The notes beneath the pieces are model-generated. The model ran no database searches, was not told the origin of the DNA, and worked only from the letters and a program-made list of their open reading frames with translations. Source: Jeotgalibacillus sp. R-1-5s-1 (GTDB taxonomy: Bacteria; Bacillota; Bacilli; Bacillales; Jeotgalibacillaceae). From it: a stretch of 64,000 nucleotides of DNA. Shown here in pieces: positions 36,438 to 46,423 of the stretch (its first letter is position 1; the number at the start of each line of letters is the position of its first letter). Location: the NCBI RefSeq assembly GCF_004405105.1, contig NZ_SORW01000002.1, forward strand, positions 186,001 to 250,000, read 5' to 3'. The position numbers were made by a program, and so were the translations under genes.

Positions 36438-38183
36438 TTAGACCAGCTCCTTGCTTAAAAGTTCCAGTTCATTTGGCAGGAATGGATTCCCGTCATATTT
36501 CTTCAGGCTTTTGATTTTGTGAGCCATTCCGACGTTCATTTTAATAATGGAGGCCAGCTGACCCGTCGCATTGTGCTCTACAACAATGACCTTTTTTGCT
36601 TTCTCGGCAAGAGGGGCAAATTCCTCTGCCGGAAACGGATGAAGCAGTCTGATGTGGGCATGATTCACCTTGATACCGCCTGCTTCAAGTTTGGCTGCTG
36701 CTTCCTCGATTGCACCCCTTGTGGAGTTAAATCCGACGAATAAAATGTCTGCATCATCGTGTTTCGCACCATCTTGATCAACTGCTTTATGGAGCGTAAC
36801 AGATTCAAGCTTTTTCATCCTCTTATCCATCTGGATCTGACGGTTAAAGGATGACTCAGACGGTTTTCCTGATTCATCGTGTTCCACTCCTGTTACATGA
36901 TGAATACCGTTTTTCATACCTGGCAGTACCCTTTTGGAAACGCCGTCCTCTGTTACTTCATAGCGTTTGAAATATTGCTTCGGCTCAAGCTCTTCCAGCA
37001 AATCTTCTGACGCTACCAGTTTCCCTCTGTTAATCTTTACTTTTTCGTAATTGAGAGGTTCTACTGTCTGTTTCCCGAGTGACAGCTGCAGATCTGACAG
37101 TAAAATAACCGGACATTGGAACTGCTCAGCAAGGTTAAACGCATCAATCGTGTCATAAAACGCTTCCTCTGCCGTGCTTGGCGCAATCACAATTTTAGGA
37201 ATTTCACCGTGTGTTCCGTAAATCATTTGCATTAGATCTGACTGCTCCTGCTTTGTCGGCAGGCCTGTTGATGGTCCCCCGCGCTGAGTATCCACGATGA
37301 CTAGCGGCTGTTCTGTCATACCAGATAAACCGATGGATTCCATCATTAATGAAAGACCAGGTCCCGCTGATGCTGTTAAGGAACGCACCCCGGCGTAATT
37401 TGCACCGATCGCCATCGTTGCTGCAGCGATCTCATCCTCAGTCTGAATAACAGCTCCCCCTAAGGCAGGAAGCTTTTTAATGAGATACTCCATAATTTCA
37501 GAGGCCGGCGTAATAGGATAGGCTGCCATAAAACGGGCGCCCCCAGCAATGGCACCAAGAGCGATTGCATCGTTCCCGATCATAAACATACGCTGTTTGC
37601 CATCTGCTTTTTCAAGAGCAAGGCTGCCGCTCTTTTCACCAAGCAATTCTTTGGCAGCTTTAAAGCCCTCTTCAATTGCCTCCATATTTTTCTGGACGAC
37701 TACTTCACCTTTGCGGCCGAATATCTCCTGCACAACATCTCTGAACACATCGAGCGGAAGATCCATAATGGCACAGGTTGATCCGATCGCAACCATGTTT
37801 TTCATCAGTGAGGTGCCAAGCTCTGATGCAATTTCCGTAAATGGAACGATGATCAGTTCAGCATTTGAGTCGTCCGGGTTTACCGGTTTAAATTTTGCAT
37901 CAGCTACAATGATGCCTGAATTATGTAACTCATGATAATTAACATCAATCGTTTCCTGATCAAATGCAACGAGTATATCCAAAGAATCCTCAACAGCACG
38001 AACCTGAGTCGTACTTACACGGATTTTATTATTTGTATGTCCACCTTTAATACGGGAAGAAAAGTGTCTGTACCCGTAAAGGAAATAACCAAGGCGGTTC
38101 ATTGCCATGGAAAAGATTTCACCGGTACTTTCAATTCCTTCTCCCTGTTGTCCTCCAACTTTCCAGGAAAGCTGTTTCATCAT
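36438..38183 (-). CDS. korA: 2-oxoacid:ferredoxin oxidoreductase, fused gamma-alpha subunit
   Basis: A roughly 581-residue fused gamma-alpha subunit. The gamma domain (SWKVGGQQGEGIESTGEIF at the N-terminus) is followed by the alpha pyrimidine-binding domain (MIGNDAIALGAIAGGARFMAAYPITPASEIMEYL quoted as AAYPITPASEIMEYL near 225) and the conserved GGPSTGLPTKQEQSDL. The start is one of two adjacent ATG codons at 38183 or 38180, 5-8 bp after GAGGG; an earlier in-frame TTG overlaps the ribosome site. Family specificity (2-oxoglutarate versus pyruvate) is taken from the KorAB-type organisation. Confidence 0.92.
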   Translation of the reverse strand: MMKQLSWKVGGQQGEGIESTGEIFSMAMNRLGYFLYGYRHFSSRIKGGHTNNKIRVSTTQVRAVEDSLDILVAFDQETIDVNYHELHNSGIIVADAKFKPVNPDDSNAELIIVPFTEIASELGTSLMKNMVAIGSTCAIMDLPLDVFRDVVQEIFGRKGEVVVQKNMEAIEEGFKAAKELLGEKSGSLALEKADGKQRMFMIGNDAIALGAIAGGARFMAAYPITPASEIMEYLIKKLPALGGAVIQTEDEIAAATMAIGANYAGVRSLTASAGPGLSLMMESIGLSGMTEQPLVIVDTQRGGPSTGLPTKQEQSDLMQMIYGTHGEIPKIVIAPSTAEEAFYDTIDAFNLAEQFQCPVILLSDLQLSLGKQTVEPLNYEKVKINRGKLVASEDLLEELEPKQYFKRYEVTEDGVSKRVLPGMKNGIHHVTGVEHDESGKPSESSFNRQIQMDKRMKKLESVTLHKAVDQDGAKHDDADILFVGFNSTRGAIEEAAAKLEAGGIKVNHAHIRLLHPFPAEEFAPLAEKAKKVIVVEHNATGQLASIIKMNVGMAHKIKSLKKYDGNPFLPNELELLSKELV

Positions 38184-38340
38184 CCTTACCCTCTCCTTCA
38201 ATAACGCCCTTTTACATCAGTGTTCATTTTATCACGTTTACCATGTATCAACATCCTTTTACAATCTGATTCATCAAATTCAGTCCTAAGAATGATTTTA
38301 AGTTTACATAATTATATTATAGTTAATTTATTTCAAGGCA

Positions 38341-38368
38341 AAAAAAAGGTGCTTACAGTGTAAGCACC
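38341..38368 (-). terminator. Terminator of spoVS
   Basis: GGTGCTTACA / TGTAAGCACC nearly loopless stem, then TTTTTTT on the minus strand. Confidence 0.85.
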
Positions 38369-38382
38369 AGAATACAGTCCTA

Positions 38383-38643
38383 TTATCTTGGTTCCACAAT
38401 GAGCTTAATGGCGGTTCTTTCTTCGCCCTCTATCTGGATATCTGTAAAAGCCGGGATGCAGATTAAATCAATGCCGGATGGAGCCACAAACCCACGGGAT
38501 ATGGCCACTGCTTTCACAGCCTGATTTAACGCGCCAGCTCCAATTGCCTGTACTTCAACCGTGCCTCTCTCCCGCAACACGCCCGCAAGAGCCCCGGCAA
38601 CCGAGTTAGGATTCGATCGCGAAGATACCTTTAACACATTCAC
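38383..38643 (-). CDS. spoVS: Stage V sporulation protein S
   Basis: An 86-residue Alba-like protein needed for normal sporulation (septum and coat stages) in Bacillus. Almost the entire family sequence is seen: SNPNSVAGALAGVLRERG, QAIGAGALNQAVKAVAISRG and AFTDIQIEGEERTAIKLI. The start is GTG at 38643, 7-8 bp after AAGGGGG, giving exactly the B. subtilis length; the frame upstream of it is untranslated. Single gene between ymdB and korA. Confidence 0.95.
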   Translation of the reverse strand: MNVLKVSSRSNPNSVAGALAGVLRERGTVEVQAIGAGALNQAVKAVAISRGFVAPSGIDLICIPAFTDIQIEGEERTAIKLIVEPR

Positions 38644-38735
38644 CTGCTTACCCCCTTCTCTCCCACACTGATCCATCACTTTGCTGTCATTTCACTATAT
38701 TCTCAGGAAGTGAGGTTTATGCGGAGGGGCAGCAA

Positions 38736-39533
38736 TTAAACTTCGAAGGGATGGTCCTCATTAATTAAAATTCTGTCAATTGATTTTGCCATACCAGATT
38801 TACGATCCAGTTCGATCAGACATGCGCTCAAAATTTTACGTCCATCCTTTGGTACTTCAAACCTTGCAGGCAAAGCGGTTGTAAAACGTTTCAGTACTGC
38901 TTCTTTTTCCATTCCTAAAATCGCATCGTAAGGACCCGTCATCCCAACATCCGATAAATAAGCCGTGCCCTTTGGAAGGATTCTGTTATCTGAAGTTTGT
39001 ACGTGCGTATGAGTACCGACAACCGCGGATGCCTTGCCATCAAGATACCAGCCTGCCGCCTGTTTCTCACTCGTTGCCTCAGCATGAAAATCCACAAAAA
39101 CAAATGGCGTCTGCCGTCTTGCTTCATTTATTGCCTGCTTTAGAAGCGGAAACGGATCATCCACAGGATTCATAAACGTTCTTCCAAGTGCATTAACCAC
39201 TGCTACTTCCGCGCTGCCAGCCTGAATAAAGCGGATCCCTTTACCTGGAGTCGCTTTCGGATAGTTAATAGGTCTTACGAGTTGATTTGCGTGATCAATA
39301 AAATTAAACAGATCCCGATTGTCCCACGTGTGGTTTCCCATCGTGATCACATCTGCACCTGCAGACAACAGCTGATCATAGATTTTTTTTGTAATTCCTC
39401 TTCCGGAGGCTGCATTTTCACCATTGACAATCACAAGGTCCGGCTGATGTTTTTGTTTCAGCTGAGGCAGAAACTCATCGATCATTTCCCTGCCCGGTGA
39501 ACCTACAACGTCTCCAATAAATAATATCTTCAT
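38736..39533 (-). CDS. ymdB: Metallophosphoesterase YmdB
   Basis: A 265-residue YmdB-family phosphodiesterase with a dimetal site: DVVGSPGREM, VNGENAA, GNHTWDN, DFHAEATSEK and VGTHTHVQT are present in order. B. subtilis YmdB influences biofilm and motility fate and cyclic-nucleotide or RNA turnover. The second of two adjacent ATG codons (39533) has AGAGGG at 5 bp and is preferred. Between rny and spoVS, the conserved place. Confidence 0.94.
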   Translation of the reverse strand: MKILFIGDVVGSPGREMIDEFLPQLKQKHQPDLVIVNGENAASGRGITKKIYDQLLSAGADVITMGNHTWDNRDLFNFIDHANQLVRPINYPKATPGKGIRFIQAGSAEVAVVNALGRTFMNPVDDPFPLLKQAINEARRQTPFVFVDFHAEATSEKQAAGWYLDGKASAVVGTHTHVQTSDNRILPKGTAYLSDVGMTGPYDAILGMEKEAVLKRFTTALPARFEVPKDGRKILSACLIELDRKSGMAKSIDRILINEDHPFEV

Positions 39534-39644
39534 CATTACCCTCTTTTCATGATCTCAGGGGCTTTATCTGCCCATTATCAGATAAACTTTAGCATGAACG
39601 CCTGATGCGTTCAAGCTGACGTTTTTGTTTTTTCTTTAAGACAT

Positions 39645-39679
39645 AAAAAATCCGTCCTGACAGTGTCAGGACGGATTTT
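39645..39679 (-). terminator. Terminator of rny
   Basis: AAAATCCGTCCTGACA paired with TGTCAGGACGGATTTT, followed by TTTTTTATG on the minus strand. Directly after the rny stop. Confidence 0.88.
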
Positions 39680-39680
39680 G

Positions 39681-41240
39681 TTATTTTGCGTATTCTACCG
39701 CTCTCGTTTCACGGATAACCGTGACTTTAATATGACCCGGATAGTTTAATTCTTCCTCGATCTGCTTGCGGATATCTCTCGCAAGACGATGAGCCGTCAT
39801 ATCATCAATCTGTTCCGGTCGAACCATAATTCTGATTTCTCGGCCGGCCTGGATCGCAAATGATTTTTCAACACCATCATATGATTCAGAAATCTCCTCG
39901 AGTCTTTCAAGTCGGCGAATGTAGTTTTCAAGCGTTTCACTGCGGGCACCAGGACGCGCTGCAGATAATGCATCAGCTGCTGCAACCAGTACCGCAATAA
40001 TTGACGTTGCCTCATAGTCACCGTGGTGAGAGGCAATACTGTTGATGACCACCGGATGCTCTTTATACTTCGTGGCAAGTTCGACACCAATTTCTACGTG
40101 ACTACCTTCCACTTCGTGGTCAATCGCTTTTCCGATATCATGCAGAAGTCCTGCACGTCTTGCCAGCGCCTCGTCTTCACCAAGTTCAGCTGCAAGAAGG
40201 CCTGACAGATACGCTACTTCTGTTGAATGCTTCAGTACATTCTGTCCGTAGCTTGTACGGTACTTCAGGCGGCCAAGAATTTTGATGAGATCAGGATGTA
40301 ACCCATGCGCTCCAACGTCAAACGTTGTCTGTTCACCGATTTCCCTGATATGCTCATCTACTTCACGGCGTGCCTTGTCTACCATTTCTTCAATTCTTGC
40401 AGGGTGGATTCTTCCGTCCTGCACAAGCTTTTCAAGCGCAATTCTTGCTGTTTCACGTCTGATTGGATCAAATCCGGAAAGGATAACTGCTTCCGGCGTA
40501 TCATCGATAATTAAATCAATTCCAGTCAGGGTTTCAAGCGTTCTGATATTTCTTCCTTCCCGACCTATGATGCGACCTTTCATCTCATCATTAGGCAGGT
40601 TTACGACAGAAACTGTTGTTTCGGCAACATGGTCGGCTGCACAACGCTGGATAGCGAGTGACAGCAGTTCGCGCGCTTTCTTTTCAGACTCTTCCTTCGC
40701 ACGATTTTCCTGCTCCTTAACCATGATTGCAATGTCCTGTGAAAGTTCTTTTTCCACCTGATCAAGGATAATTGCTTTTGCTTCTTCCCGGGTTAATCCG
40801 GAAACACGCTCAAGCTCGAGATCCTGTTGACGAACCATCTCCTCCACTTTGCTTTCCATCTCTTCAATATGTTGTTGTCGTTCATGTAAAGACTGCTCTT
40901 TACGCTCCTGCATTGATTCACGTTTGTTTAGAGAGTCGTCTTTACGGTCAAGATTTTCTTCCCGCTGTAACAGGCGGTTTTCCTGTTTTTGAAGCTCATT
41001 TCTTCGTTCACGAAGTTCCGCTTCCATTTCTGATCGAAGCTTATGATTTTCATCTTTCGCTTCCAGCAGTGCTTCTTTCTTAAGTGCCTCTGCTTCCCTT
41101 TTTCCGTTTTCGAGAATTTGTTCCACAGTGCCTTTTGCACCGCCAACTTTAGCATCCATCATGAATTTGTGAATCAAATACCCAACAATCACACCGACGA
41201 TAATGCCAGCCAAAATGAAGGTGATTTCGAATTGTTCCAT
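39681..41240 (-). CDS. rny: Ribonuclease Y
   Basis: A 519-residue membrane-anchored endoribonuclease that starts mRNA decay in Firmicutes. An N-terminal membrane helix ([18 protein letters not shown]) is followed by a long charged coiled coil to about residue 200, a KH domain with [20 protein letters not shown], and an HD domain with [17 protein letters not shown] and ASHHGD. The ATG at 41240 is 8 bp after GGAGG; an in-frame GTG at 41249 overlaps the ribosome site. RicA, one of its specificity factors, is encoded in the window too. Confidence 0.97.
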   Translation of the reverse strand: MEQFEITFILAGIIVGVIVGYLIHKFMMDAKVGGAKGTVEQILENGKREAEALKKEALLEAKDENHKLRSEMEAELRERRNELQKQENRLLQREENLDRKDDSLNKRESMQERKEQSLHERQQHIEEMESKVEEMVRQQDLELERVSGLTREEAKAIILDQVEKELSQDIAIMVKEQENRAKEESEKKARELLSLAIQRCAADHVAETTVSVVNLPNDEMKGRIIGREGRNIRTLETLTGIDLIIDDTPEAVILSGFDPIRRETARIALEKLVQDGRIHPARIEEMVDKARREVDEHIREIGEQTTFDVGAHGLHPDLIKILGRLKYRTSYGQNVLKHSTEVAYLSGLLAAELGEDEALARRAGLLHDIGKAIDHEVEGSHVEIGVELATKYKEHPVVINSIASHHGDYEATSIIAVLVAAADALSAARPGARSETLENYIRRLERLEEISESYDGVEKSFAIQAGREIRIMVRPEQIDDMTAHRLARDIRKQIEEELNYPGHIKVTVIRETRAVEYAK

Positions 41241-41433
41241 CGTATTCACCTCCTCTTGCTATTAAAATGTTTCAATCTTGCCTTTTTGGGCTAATAATAA
41301 GCTTTCGTATCAGTCCGGGGCAACTTACTTATCAATTAAAAAAATTGAAAAATATACAATGTTAATTTTAAGTCTGTGAAAATACATTGTCAAGTAGGCT
41401 GGCAGAAACTTCCCTTCTATAATTATGTATATA

Positions 41434-41468
41434 CCAAAAAAGCAAAGAGCTTTTCTTTGCTTTTTTGG
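41434..41468 (-). terminator. Terminator of recA
   Basis: A 15-bp perfect stem CCAAAAAAGCAAAGA / TCTTTGCTTTTTTGG with a 5-nt loop, 13 bp beyond the recA stop. Confidence 0.85.
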
Positions 41469-41481
41469 TTGTTTTCACCTG

Positions 41482-42525
41482 TTAATCCTCAAGCAGGTTT
41501 AAATTATCTTCTTCGGTTTCAGGAGGAGCTGTTTTTGCTTCATCCATGCCGTGGTGCTCACGGATTTTCAGCATGATTTCCTGGCGAAGCTCAGGGTTTT
41601 CCTTAAGGAACTGCTTCGAATTCTCGCGTCCCTGACCTAGGCGATCCCCATTATAGGAATACCATGAACCACTCTTTTGAATAATATCTGCCTCGGCACC
41701 AAGGTCAATAATTTCTCCCTCTTTTGAAATCCCTTCACCATACATAATGTCTACTTCAGCTAAACGGAATGGTGGTGCTACCTTATTTTTCACGACTTTA
41801 ATCCGCGTTTTATTTCCTACCATATCATTACCCTGCTTCAATGTTTCCGCACGGCGAACATCCAGTCTTACAGATGAATAGAACTTAAGGGCACGTCCAC
41901 CAGGAGTCGTTTCAGGGCTGCCAAACATGACGCCGACTTTTTCACGAATCTGGTTGATGAAAATAGCAATCGTGTTGGATTTGCTGATTGCCCCGGACAG
42001 TTTTCTGAGCGCCTGTGACATGAGTCGTGCCTGAAGACCGACATGAGAGTCTCCCATTTCTCCCTCGATTTCCGCTTTAGGAACAAGTGCTGCAACTGAG
42101 TCAATAATTATAATTTCAACCGCTCCGCTTCGAACAAGTGCTTCAGCAATTTCAAGCGCCTGTTCACCTGTATCAGGCTGTGACAGAAGCAGTTCATCTA
42201 TGTTAACACCAAGCTTTGAAGCGTAGACAGGATCAAGTGCGTGCTCAGCATCAATGAATGCTGCCTGTCCGCCATTTGCCTGGACTTCAGCAATCGCATG
42301 AAGAGCAACCGTCGTTTTACCGGAGCTTTCAGGACCGTAAATTTCAATCACGCGGCCGCGTGGATATCCGCCAACCCCAAGCGCTGCATCAAGGGCGATA
42401 GAGCCGCTGGAAACCGTGGAAATTTTGCGGTCTGTCTGCTCCCCGAGTTTCATAATTGAACCTTTACCGAATTGCTTTTCTATTTGTTTAAGAGCCATAT
42501 CAAGTGCTGCCTGACGATCACTCAC
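41482..42525 (-). CDS. recA: RecA recombinase
   Basis: A 347-residue RecA: strand exchange and co-protease for LexA. Walker [10 protein letters not shown] (about 66-74), Walker [13 protein letters not shown], loop L1/L2 region including [20 protein letters not shown], and the acidic C-terminal tail ([16 protein letters not shown]) are seen. ATG follows AAAGGAGG. It has a separate promoter with a LexA box, so it is SOS-inducible. Confidence 0.98.
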   Translation of the reverse strand: MSDRQAALDMALKQIEKQFGKGSIMKLGEQTDRKISTVSSGSIALDAALGVGGYPRGRVIEIYGPESSGKTTVALHAIAEVQANGGQAAFIDAEHALDPVYASKLGVNIDELLLSQPDTGEQALEIAEALVRSGAVEIIIIDSVAALVPKAEIEGEMGDSHVGLQARLMSQALRKLSGAISKSNTIAIFINQIREKVGVMFGSPETTPGGRALKFYSSVRLDVRRAETLKQGNDMVGNKTRIKVVKNKVAPPFRLAEVDIMYGEGISKEGEIIDLGAEADIIQKSGSWYSYNGDRLGQGRENSKQFLKENPELRQEIMLKIREHHGMDEAKTAPPETEEDNLNLLED

Positions 42526-42579
42526 ATTAATTCCTCCTTTAATATAAACACCGTAACCGGTGTCTCATAACCTAACTAT

Positions 42580-42608
42580 ACTATACTCTTTATTTGGAAG
42601 AATAACAA
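42580..42608 (-). promoter_or_regulatory. recA promoter
   Basis: Minus-strand -35 TTGTTA (42603-42608), 17-bp spacer, -10 TATAGT (42580-42585). Confidence 0.75.
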
Positions 42609-42610
42609 GC

Positions 42611-42638
42611 AAAAAGCGAACATTTATTCGCTTTTTTT
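42611..42638. promoter_or_regulatory. recA LexA box that is also the stem of a hairpin terminator
   Basis: CGAACATTTATTCG (42617-42630; minus strand CGAATAAATGTTCG) is a LexA box with one change, 8 bp upstream of the recA -35. It is extended on both sides into AAAAAGCGAA / TTCGCTTTTT with T runs, so the same bases can terminate transcription coming from cinA. Confidence 0.8.
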
Positions 42639-42689
42639 ATTTTCAGCATTTTCTTTTTTCCCATATCGATTTTTCAAGTTACAAACATC

Positions 42690-42734
42690 AATGCCGCATG
42701 AAAACCAGTAGATTACTGATTTCCATACGGCATC
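42690..42734 (-). other. Hairpin directly after cinA
   Basis: ATGCCG(C)ATG ... CAT(A)CGGCAT stem with inner ACCAGT / ACTGAT-type pairing; no good T tract follows, so it is more likely an mRNA 3'-end stabiliser than a terminator. Confidence 0.5.
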
Positions 42735-42736
42735 TT

Positions 42737-43975
42737 TTATGCGTGAATAAACCGGATCAGCTCAAACAATCCGTGCTTAACCGCCCTGATTCTTTTAAAG
42801 TTCCGTTCACCCTGAAGCTTCAGCTGCTTGGAATAAAGACTGCCGTCACGACTCGCAATACTGAGCCAGACGGTCCCTTCCTCTTTCCCTTCAAAAGGTC
42901 CGGGCCCTGCCACGCCGGTGAAGCTGATTCCAATATCGGTGTTATAAAGGCGCATGACATTGGCAGCCATTTCCTCAGCACATTGCTGACTGACGGTGCC
43001 ATGGACTGAAATCGTTTCACTAGAGACGTTCAGAACAGACTGTTTGGCGTCTGGGCTATAAACAACAGCAGACCCTTGTAGTGAGCTGCTGATCCCTGCA
43101 ACAGTGGCTAATTCAGAAGCAAACAAGCCCGCAGTCAGACTCTCTGCCGATGAAATGGACAGTTTTTTTTGTTTTAACAGCGCTGCAGCTTTGACTGTCA
43201 GCGATTCATCATCGTAACCATATATATAATCACCGCATGGCCTGTTACGGATGGTTTCTTCAACCTGATCCACAAGGGTCACAGCTTTTTCCAGGGTTTC
43301 TTCAGCAGCTGTCAGACGGAGCGTAACCTCACCGTCTGATGCAAGAGGTGCTACAGTTGGGTTTGTCCCATTCATCAGATCTTCAACCATGGTCTCGAGC
43401 TCTGCTTCCCCTATTCCGAAAAAGCGCAGAACTTTCGAATGGATGGTTGTGCTGCCTGATCTCTTTTTTAACAAATAAGGCAACAGCTGATCTGTCAGCA
43501 TCGGTTTCATTTCTCTCGGCGGTCCCGGAAGAAGGACAATGGTTGACTGCCCATCTTCAATAACCATTCCGGGGGCCATGCCGTGATGGTTAAACAATAC
43601 TTTACTTCCTTCAATCACAAGTGCCTGTTTACGGTTATTATCCGTCATTGCCCGACCGGCTGATCTGAAATATTGTTCAATGTAATCAAGAGAGGACTGA
43701 TCATAGACAAGCTTTCTGTCCAGAATAGAGGCAGCTGTTTCCTTCGTAAGGTCATCTTTCGTCGGTCCGAGTCCACCGGTCATGATAATGAGATCAGAAC
43801 GGCTTCTTGCGGCGTTCAGCTCATCTGTCAGCCGTTCAGTGTTGTCTCCAATCACACTGTGCCGGAATACACCTATCCCTGCCTCAGCAAATCTGGCCGA
43901 GATGAACTGAGCGTTTGTATTGGCAATCTGGCCAAGCAAAAGCTCTGAGCCTACAGCAATAATTTCAGCATTCAT
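42737..43975 (-). CDS. cinA: CinA-family protein (competence/damage-inducible, nicotinamide-nucleotide amidase type)
   Basis: A 412-residue CinA. N-terminal MoaB/MPT-binding-like domain (IAVGSELLLGQIANTNAQFI, MTGGLGPTKDDLTKE) and C-terminal CinA amidase domain (SSAESLTAGLFASEL, GVAGPGPFEGKEEGTVW). The C-terminal domain in other bacteria recycles NMN by deamidation; the N-terminal domain in some has ADP-ribose pyrophosphatase activity. Position ahead of recA is the conserved competence-related arrangement. ATG 8 bp after AAGGAG, 12 bp from pgsA. Confidence 0.95.
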   Translation of the reverse strand: MNAEIIAVGSELLLGQIANTNAQFISARFAEAGIGVFRHSVIGDNTERLTDELNAARSRSDLIIMTGGLGPTKDDLTKETAASILDRKLVYDQSSLDYIEQYFRSAGRAMTDNNRKQALVIEGSKVLFNHHGMAPGMVIEDGQSTIVLLPGPPREMKPMLTDQLLPYLLKKRSGSTTIHSKVLRFFGIGEAELETMVEDLMNGTNPTVAPLASDGEVTLRLTAAEETLEKAVTLVDQVEETIRNRPCGDYIYGYDDESLTVKAAALLKQKKLSISSAESLTAGLFASELATVAGISSSLQGSAVVYSPDAKQSVLNVSSETISVHGTVSQQCAEEMAANVMRLYNTDIGISFTGVAGPGPFEGKEEGTVWLSIASRDGSLYSKQLKLQGERNFKRIRAVKHGLFELIRFIHA

Positions 43976-43987
43976 ACAGACAGCTCC

Positions 43988-44566
43988 TTATTTCGAATCT
44001 CGAAATGCTCCCCAGTTCTTGACGAAATAATCAACTCCCGACCATACAGTGAAAAATGCCGCAACATATAGTGCGATCAGGTCAAATGGAATTGAAAACA
44101 TTGCGAAAAAGATATTGTGCAAAAGAAGTGAAGAAATCGCGACAATCTGCACCCACATTTTAATTTTACCAAGCATGGCAGCAGCATGAACTTCACCTGA
44201 GCCTGCCAGGACGAGCCTCAGTCCGGTGATCGCAAATTCTCTTGAAATGATAATAATAACGAGCCAGGACGGAGCCATTTGAAGCTCAACCAGAATAATA
44301 AGCGCTGCAGACACAAGCAGTTTATCCGCTAATGGATCAAGGAACTTCCCAAGGTTTGTAACGAGATCATATTTTCTTGCATAATAGCCATCCACCCAAT
44401 CAGTCGTAGCGGCAAAGATAAAAATCATGGCAGCAATAAAGTGATGTACGGGAATGTCTGCACCAAGAAGTGTGAGCTCCCCCCAGCCAAAGTCAACCAG
44501 CATAAAAATCATAAACAAAGGAATAAGAAAAATCCGTGAAATCGTAATTTTATTTGGTATATTCAT
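43988..44566 (-). CDS. pgsA: CDP-diacylglycerol--glycerol-3-phosphate 3-phosphatidyltransferase
   Basis: A 192-residue membrane enzyme making phosphatidylglycerol phosphate, the first committed step to PG and cardiolipin. The CDP-alcohol phosphotransferase motif is complete: DWVDGYYARKYD...GKFLDPLADK (D-X2-DG-X2-AR-X8-G-X3-D-X3-D). Four to six membrane helices. The ATG at 44566 follows GGAGAG by 5 bp and gives family length; an earlier ATG covers that ribosome site. Terminator between it and ymfM suggests its own partial read-through. Confidence 0.95.
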   Translation of the reverse strand: MNIPNKITISRIFLIPLFMIFMLVDFGWGELTLLGADIPVHHFIAAMIFIFAATTDWVDGYYARKYDLVTNLGKFLDPLADKLLVSAALIILVELQMAPSWLVIIIISREFAITGLRLVLAGSGEVHAAAMLGKIKMWVQIVAISSLLLHNIFFAMFSIPFDLIALYVAAFFTVWSGVDYFVKNWGAFRDSK

Positions 44567-44594
44567 AAAATCTCTCCTCAATACAATGTAGTGG

Positions 44595-44626
44595 CAAAAA
44601 AATAGTCATCATTCCTGATGACTATC
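44595..44626 (-). terminator. Terminator between ymfM and pgsA
   Basis: ATAGTCATC / GATGACTAT, 6-nt loop, seven T on the minus strand. Confidence 0.8.
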
Positions 44627-44630
44627 TTTC

Positions 44631-45512
44631 TTAGGATGCTGATTCGATTTCAAAAATCATATTCTGCGTAACACCGGAACCGCCGAATTCAACAGGTTCA
44701 CCGTTTAGCTGAACAGATGTAACCGATGAATTTCCAACGCGGACTCTTACCCAGTCAAGGCCTGATGCATCAAAATTCAAGTCATTTCCGCTTTCAACCG
44801 CTGCATCATACAGAATATTTCCTTCGCGGTCACGTATTGTGATCCACGAGTTATCGGAAGCAATCTGAAGTGTCAGCTCTTCCTGACTGTTTGTGACTGT
44901 GAAGTTATTGTCTTCACCCTGAACGCCGGTACTTTCAATCGATAGCTCTTCAGCAGGAGGCTCTTCTTCAACAGGCTCTTCCTCTGCAGGTTCGTCATTC
45001 GCATCTGCAGATTCTTCAGGTGCCTCTTCAGCAGGCTCTTCTGTTCCTTCAGGCTGTTCAATATTTACAGATTGTTCAGTCTCAGGGTCAGCATTGTTTT
45101 CAGCCTGGTTACCCGGATCAGACAACTGCTGTACCACAATCCAGATGACAAAGATGACACCAATTAAAAGCCCTACACCAAGAACGGTCGGAAGGAAGTT
45201 CATTACAGGAGACGTTCTCCTCGACGACCCTTTTGATTTTACTCTGGATAAATTGACCGGGATTGATTCATCATTGTTTTTTGGAATGTCTGATGAATAA
45301 GTCTCGAATAATTCCTCCGGATTTAACTGAACTGCTTCCGCATACTGTTTGATAAATGCCCGGACATAAAATGAACCCGGCATGGAGGAATAGTCACCTT
45401 CTTCAATTCCCTGAAGGTATCTTTTTTGAATTTTTGTTACTTTCTGAAGCTCGTCAAGCGTATATCCTTTTGCCTCTCTTGCTTCCTTTAGACGATTGCC
45501 TAGTTCAGTCAA
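44631..45512 (-). CDS. ymfM: RodZ-like morphogenetic protein YmfM
   Basis: A 293-residue RodZ-family membrane protein linked to MreB and cell shape. An N-terminal HTH_25 domain (LKEAREAKGYTLDELQKVTKIQKRYL quoted as TLDELQKVTKIQKRYL), one membrane helix at about 106-129, an acidic low-complexity linker (about 135-190, rich in Glu and Ala), and a C-terminal DUF4115-type beta domain. Start is TTG at 45512, 7 bp after AGGTG. Sits between ymfK and pgsA as in B. subtilis. Confidence 0.92.
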   Translation of the reverse strand: MTELGNRLKEAREAKGYTLDELQKVTKIQKRYLQGIEEGDYSSMPGSFYVRAFIKQYAEAVQLNPEELFETYSSDIPKNNDESIPVNLSRVKSKGSSRRTSPVMNFLPTVLGVGLLIGVIFVIWIVVQQLSDPGNQAENNADPETEQSVNIEQPEGTEEPAEEAPEESADANDEPAEEEPVEEEPPAEELSIESTGVQGEDNNFTVTNSQEELTLQIASDNSWITIRDREGNILYDAAVESGNDLNFDASGLDWVRVRVGNSSVTSVQLNGEPVEFGGSGVTQNMIFEIESAS

Positions 45513-45533
45513 TTTTCCACACCTGCCAATATT

Positions 45534-46325
45534 TTAAAAGTCAAATTCTCCAAAATCCGATCCGCTGAACATATTGTTTTTTGGCACCATTTCATATGTA
45601 ATCTCTTCATCGGGATCATGTCTGAGCTCAATGATATAATCAAAATCTTCTATTGAATACTCTGTGTTTTCAACGAACACATCAGGATGCTCAATCACTT
45701 TGACAGAAGGCATTCGCATGACTTCCCTGACGAGCTGCCAATGCTTTTCACTTGCCCTTCTCGTCGATACAACCCCGTCGAGAATAAAAAGATTATTTTC
45801 ATTATATTCATCTTCAATGAGCTTATCCCTGATTGTCTGCTTAAGCAGTGTTGACGAAACAAATAACCACTTTTTGTTCGCACATACACTCGCAGCAACG
45901 ATTGACTCTGTTTTACCTACCCTTGGCATCCCTCTGATTCCAATCAGTTTATGACCGTCCTGCTTGTACAGCTCAGCCATAAAGTCTACGAGCAGACCAA
46001 GTTCATCGCGTATAAAGCGGAATGTTTTCCGGTCATCTGCGTCTCTTTGAATGTAGCGCCCGTGCCGGACAGCCATTCTATCCCGCAGCTTCGGTTCTCT
46101 CAGCTTTGTCATCTGAATGGTATCCATTGTCTGAAGGATGGTTTCAAGTCGTAAGATCTGCTCGTCACTTTTTGCTAAAAGTAACATTCCTCTTCGTCCC
46201 TCATCTACACCGTTGATGGTTACAATATTAATTTCCAGCATGCCAAGTAAGGATGAAATGTCACCGAGCAGTCCAGGACGGTTTTTCTGAATTTCATATT
46301 CCAAATACCATTCTTTCCGCTCCAT
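45534..46325 (-). CDS. ymfK: DUF3388 protein YmfK
   Basis: A 263-residue DUF3388 protein. The N-terminus looks like an ACT-type regulatory fold (YLEYEIQKNRPGLLGDISSLLGMLEINI, here quoted as PGLLGDISSLLGMLEINI), followed by a P-loop-like region with GMPRVGKTES near 145 and a domain ending EEITYEMVPKNNMF. So it may couple nucleotide and ligand sensing, but the function is unknown. ATG 8 bp after AAGGAG. Confidence 0.88.
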   Translation of the reverse strand: MERKEWYLEYEIQKNRPGLLGDISSLLGMLEINIVTINGVDEGRRGMLLLAKSDEQILRLETILQTMDTIQMTKLREPKLRDRMAVRHGRYIQRDADDRKTFRFIRDELGLLVDFMAELYKQDGHKLIGIRGMPRVGKTESIVAASVCANKKWLFVSSTLLKQTIRDKLIEDEYNENNLFILDGVVSTRRASEKHWQLVREVMRMPSVKVIEHPDVFVENTEYSIEDFDYIIELRHDPDEEITYEMVPKNNMFSGSDFGEFDF

Positions 46326-46423
46326 GAAAACAGCTCCTTAATGTGACGATTTTCGAGGAATTTCTATATTGATAATAATAAATCATTTCGCACTAATAGA
46401 AAAGGAAAAGTCTGAAATCAAAA

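Noticed and set aside
40282-40761. 159-codon plus-strand open frame opposite rny
   Set aside because: Shadow of the rny coding frame, serine-rich with low plausibility; rny is complete on the other strand.
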